This document shows, piece by piece, positions 61,381 through 64,000 of a stretch of 64,000 bases of DNA. The translations under genes were made by a program, and so were the position numbers. Below the pieces are notes generated by a model. It ran no database searches. It had not been told where the DNA came from and worked only from the letters and a program-made list of their open reading frames with translations. The DNA comes from Actinomycetota bacterium (GTDB lineage Bacteria > Actinomycetota > Actinomycetes > Nanopelagicales > Nanopelagicaceae): contig SYEK01000006.1 of the NCBI GenBank assembly GCA_005800815.1, forward strand, positions 53,590-117,589, given 5' to 3'. Each line of letters opens with the position of its first letter. The first letter of the stretch is position 1.

Positions 61381-61741
61381 CTCGATCAATCACATCAAAG
61401 CCAAAGCCCTTACGTTGTAATAGCGATTGAATCCGGCGAATCTGGACATCGGCCTCAAGCCTTGAGATCGTTGCAAATTTCTTCATCGCCAAGGAAAGGC
61501 CCATCTGATACTCATCCTCGCTATCGATCTCATCTAAGGCCTCATCGATAGAGTTTTGATCGACTCCCCTGATGCGAAGCTCGCCAGCGATTATCCGCTT
61601 CGATAGTTTCTTGGAGTTGTGTCTTGACTGTGTCCAGGCCTTGGCAAACTCGGCATCATTGATCAGCCCAGCCTCTTGGAGGCGAAAGATAGTTGCATGG
61701 GCAATGTCAGCCTCGATGCCACGCTTTTTAAGATGAGCCAA
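61340..61741 (-). CDS. recX: Regulatory protein RecX (start uncertain)
   Basis: RecA modulator made of three-helix repeats. The listed frame starts at TTG 61741 (133 residues: AHLKKRGIEADIAHATIFRL ... LQRKGFGFDVIDRVIRELG). The same frame is open upstream to 61855 and encodes PYSIAHTIALNALVARAKSK, clearly the first RecX helices. No ATG, GTG or TTG occurs between the upstream stop (61856-61858) and 61741, so either the N-terminus is lost or a rare start such as ATT or ATC is used. It follows recA directly, sharing its end. Confidence 0.88.
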   Translation of the reverse strand: MAHLKKRGIEADIAHATIFRLQEAGLINDAEFAKAWTQSRHNSKKLSKRIIAGELRIRGVDQNSIDEALDEIDSEDEYQMGLSLAMKKFATISRLEADVQIRRIQSLLQRKGFGFDVIDRVIRELGIHSGEQR

Positions 61742-61848
61742 GAGCTCACCCTTACTCTTGGCCCGCGCAACGAGAGCATTGAGGGCAATCGTATGTGCAA
61801 TCGAGTAAGGGTCAGCCTCTTGGTCGATTTTTACAAACTCAAGGCTAA

Positions 61849-62943
61849 TTAGAAATCAACCTCTGCTGTGGCCTCATCGATAGCTGCGATGAGATCGGCA
61901 TCTACGACGATTGGCACAAAGTGAGCGCGGATCTTGCCCTCGATTTCATTGGATAGATCTGGATTATCAAGGAGGAAGGTACGGGCATTCTCTTTGCCCT
62001 GACCCAGTTGATCGGCCTCATATGTAAACCAGGCACCAGATTTCTTGACGATTCCGATATCGACACCCATATCGATAAGAGAGCCCTCACGAGAGATACC
62101 TGTGCCGTAGATGATGTCGAACTCGGCCTGCTTAAATGGGGGCGCCATCTTATTCTTGACGACCTTGACACGCGTACGATTTCCTACGGCATCTTGTCCA
62201 TCTTTAAGCGTCTCGATACGACGAATATCGAGGCGGACTGAGGCGTAGAACTTGAGCGCCTTGCCACCAGTAGTCGTCTCAGGAGAGCCAAAGAAGACTC
62301 CAATTTTTTCACGCAGCTGATTGATAAAGATTGCAGTGGTCTTTGATTGGTGCAGAGCACCGGTAATTTTGCGCAACGCCTGTGACATAAGTCGTGCCTG
62401 CAAGCCCATATGTGAATCGCCCATCTCTCCTTCAATCTCAGCGCGAGGAACAAGGGCTGCAACTGAGTCGACGACGACAAGATCAAGTGCTCCAGAGCGA
62501 ATCAACATATCCATGATCTCAAGTGCCTGCTCGCCAGTATCTGGTTGTGATACAAGAAGTGCATCGATATCCACGCCTAGTTTCTTTGCATACTCTGAAT
62601 CAAATGCATGCTCTGCATCGATGAAGGCGCAGATACCACCGGCCTTTTGTGCATTAGCGATTGCATGCAATGTAAGTGTCGTCTTACCTGAGGACTCTGG
62701 TCCGTAGATCTCTACGATGCGACCGCGCGGTAATCCCCCAATGCCAAGTGCGATATCTAGTGCGATAGAGCCTGTTGGAATTACCTCAATCACCTGGTTG
62801 GCCCGCTCAGACATCTTCATTACCGAGCCTTTTCCAAATTGACGTTCGATCTGGGCTAGGGCCGTCTCGAGCGCCTTTTGGCGTTCGTTATTGGCTTTAT
62901 CCTGCGGTACTTCACTTGCTTTGTTGCTTTTTTCAGTAGCCAC
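61849..62943 (-). CDS. recA: Recombinase RecA
   Basis: Strand-exchange protein and LexA co-protease, 364 residues from the GTG at 62941-62943. Walker [11 protein letters not shown] starts near residue 81; [20 protein letters not shown] (Walker B and loop L1), [20 protein letters not shown] (loop L2) follow. AAAGGAAAG lies just before the GTG; the longer frame to 63129 would translate the leader and lacks RecA similarity. Preceded by a structured leader and a LexA box. Confidence 0.98.
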   Translation of the reverse strand: MATEKSNKASEVPQDKANNERQKALETALAQIERQFGKGSVMKMSERANQVIEVIPTGSIALDIALGIGGLPRGRIVEIYGPESSGKTTLTLHAIANAQKAGGICAFIDAEHAFDSEYAKKLGVDIDALLVSQPDTGEQALEIMDMLIRSGALDLVVVDSVAALVPRAEIEGEMGDSHMGLQARLMSQALRKITGALHQSKTTAIFINQLREKIGVFFGSPETTTGGKALKFYASVRLDIRRIETLKDGQDAVGNRTRVKVVKNKMAPPFKQAEFDIIYGTGISREGSLIDMGVDIGIVKKSGAWFTYEADQLGQGKENARTFLLDNPDLSNEIEGKIRAHFVPIVVDADLIAAIDEATAEVDF

Positions 62944-63110
62944 GTAACTTTCCTTTCGAGAGAACGTCTTGTATGACGTTTGGGTCTGGCCCAGAAGGTA
63001 CGGAGACCCTGCGACGGACCGAGGCGCAGGCCACAGGGGCTGTGGACTACGCACTACGGGCGGAAGGAGGAACCGCTCTGGATGGAAGCCAAAATCTCTT
63101 TTGACCTGAG
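62944..63110 (-). promoter_or_regulatory. GC-rich hairpin-rich leader of recA
   Basis: Between the LexA box and the recA start are four inverted repeats in succession: CCACAG/CTGTGG (63031-63045), CCTGCG/CGCAGG (63008-63030), GGGTCT/AGACCC (62982-63009), AACGTC/GACGTT (62963-62980). This 100-base stretch is richer in G and C than its surroundings and would be the 5' untranslated region of recA. Function unknown; candidates are RNA stability or translational control. Confidence 0.5.
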
Positions 63111-63121
63111 CGTAAGGATAA

Positions 63122-63137
63122 CCGAACACCTGTTCGA
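63122..63137 (-). promoter_or_regulatory. LexA-binding SOS box of recA
   Basis: CGAACACCTGTTCG at 63123-63136 is a perfect match to the actinobacterial SOS consensus (GAAC-N4-GTTC). TATCCT (complement of 63115-63120) one base beyond, or TACGCT (complement of 63109-63114), may be the -10 box, so bound LexA would block recA transcription. lexA is not in the window. Confidence 0.88.
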
Positions 63138-63199
63138 AAGGTAGCAGGCGCCACTGACAAAACTGAGCGTGTCGGGGGCTAAGAGCTCAATCCCCAGAC

Positions 63200-64000
63200 T
63201 CAATCCCGGGCTGAGGCCAGTTTTGCTGTCCTCTTGATGAAATCAATGCTCAACTCTGGATAGTTCCACATAATGACATGGGCACAGTTATCCACCACGA
63301 TCCAATCGGCATGCTCTGGAGCGGCCGCTCGTTTTTGGGCGCTGCTCTCGGGCAGGGTCAGATCGTAATCTCCAAAGATGATCGAGACGCTCACTTTTTT
63401 ATCTACCTCTGACTCAAATCTTCGCCCAAGCAGTCCACGCCAGATGGGCATGTAGCCCTTGGACTTTGCCATCGCCACGACAGAGTCCTTGCAAGCCTCA
63501 AAGCTGAGTTCGCGCCATAAGTGAGTGATCTTCTTGTAGCCAATCGCCTTAAGGACCGGGAGCCTGTAAGCGGTTGGCATAAAAAACTGCGTGATCTTGG
63601 CAAGAATTCGCGCATCTAAGCTTGGGGGGAATTTGCGCGTGGGCACCTGCTGCCACAGACCAGCAGGGGCCAAGGCGGTCACACTTGCCACTTGGGTGGG
63701 AGAGATAGCGCCCATCTCAAGTGCGATCCAGCCACCAAGAGAGTTTCCTGCAACATGCATGCTCTGAACTCCATACTCATCTCTCATCATCTCAAGGATC
63801 AAATGACCTAGAGATTGAGGATCTAGCCTCTCATCATCGCCTAAGGCGGCGCTGCCATGTCCGGGAAGATCTACGGCGTAAACGGTGAAGGTATCGATGA
63901 GTCCTGGAATCAGGCTCTTCCATATGGTGCCCGCAGATCCCAAGCCGTGAATGAGCACCAATGCAGGTTTGGCGGTCTCACCTTGATAGATGGTTGCACC
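63200..64000 (-). CDS. Alpha/beta hydrolase (5' end beyond window)
   Basis: At least 266 residues; the frame remains open to the window edge (GATIYQGETAKPALVLIHG), so the start lies outside. Oxyanion HGLGSAG, nucleophile Ser in GNSLGGWIALE, Asp in FGDYDLTLPE and His in NCAHVIMWNYPE make a full triad. The best match in pattern is the MhpC/BphD-like or generic esterase group; substrate unknown. Separated from the recA SOS box by about 60 bases. Confidence 0.88.
   Translation of the reverse strand, partial: GATIYQGETAKPALVLIHGLGSAGTIWKSLIPGLIDTFTVYAVDLPGHGSAALGDDERLDPQSLGHLILEMMRDEYGVQSMHVAGNSLGGWIALEMGAISPTQVASVTALAPAGLWQQVPTRKFPPSLDARILAKITQFFMPTAYRLPVLKAIGYKKITHLWRELSFEACKDSVVAMAKSKGYMPIWRGLLGRRFESEVDKKVSVSIIFGDYDLTLPESSAQKRAAAPEHADWIVVDNCAHVIMWNYPELSIDFIKRTAKLASARD

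Noticed and set aside
62944..63129. N-terminal extension of RecA from 63129
   Set aside because: The residues do not resemble RecA, and the region carries the hairpins between the SOS box and the GTG start with its AAAGGAAAG site.

Overview
The window looks like a compact chromosome segment of a small-genome actinobacterium, most probably a freshwater lineage of the Nanopelagicales/acI type. This assignment is inference. It rests on actinobacterial gene order (trmA-like, ceoB/ceoC-like trkA pair, dut, DUF3093, DUF4193; hflX-dapF-miaA-miaB; rpsP-khpA-rimM-trmD-ffh; smc-rnc-rpmF-DUF177-sepIVA-like-coaD-rsmD-recG; thiL, ddl, gpsA, plsC, hupB-like HU, leuD, leuC, an IclR regulator), moderate GC, very short intergenic gaps, and many starts with a -10-like TANNNT box 6 or 7 bases before the start codon, as expected for leaderless mRNAs. 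No rRNA, tRNA, IS element or CRISPR array was recognised.

Layout. 1-14.4 kb: the end of a fatty-acid oxidation gene, isoprenoid (dxs) and TCA (acnA) genes, RNA methylation, a K+ uptake regulator pair, dUTPase, and the miaB-miaA-dapF-hflX operon. 14.4-21.3 kb: a nitrogen/amine cassette (class II amidotransferase, APC permease, glutamine synthetase-like ligase, aldehyde dehydrogenase, class I amidotransferase) with an acyl-ACP desaturase. 21.4-37.7 kb: a long mostly minus-strand housekeeping block for translation, SRP targeting, ammonium uptake, chromosome organisation, RNA processing, CoA synthesis, recombination and thiamine.

38.0-54.8 kb: an accessory, visibly more AT-rich island between the thiL/Lrp-like pair and ddl. 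It carries amidohydrolases, dehydrogenases, a cytochrome P450, a DMT exporter, an SDR, a VOC protein, an L-rhamnose-mutarotase-like protein, a Gfo/Idh/MocA oxidoreductase, a complete sugar ABC transporter, an M81 (MlrC-like) metallopeptidase and an HSL-type hydrolase. It also holds gene remnants and a truncated secreted peptide around 41.3-42.7 kb. No transcription factor gene is visible in it, although several operator-like dyads are. 55.0-64 kb returns to core genes: ddl-gpsA-plsC, HU with a lysine-rich tail, leuCD opposite an IclR/NdgR-like regulator, recX, recA with a clear LexA box, and a truncated alpha/beta hydrolase.

How it fits together. The island reads as a flexible carbon-acquisition module: sugar import, mutarotation, oxidation and lactone opening, plus a peptide or amide hydrolysis branch. 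It sits in an otherwise conserved backbone. The amine cassette could feed glutamate and carbon into the backbone and sits in the same window as the AmtB-GlnK ammonium system. The most interesting unexplained signals are the recX frame without a canonical start codon, the hairpin-rich recA leader, the doubled palindrome before HU, the divergent leaderless promoter pairs, and a 25-base inverted repeat linking a broken gene to its neighbour.
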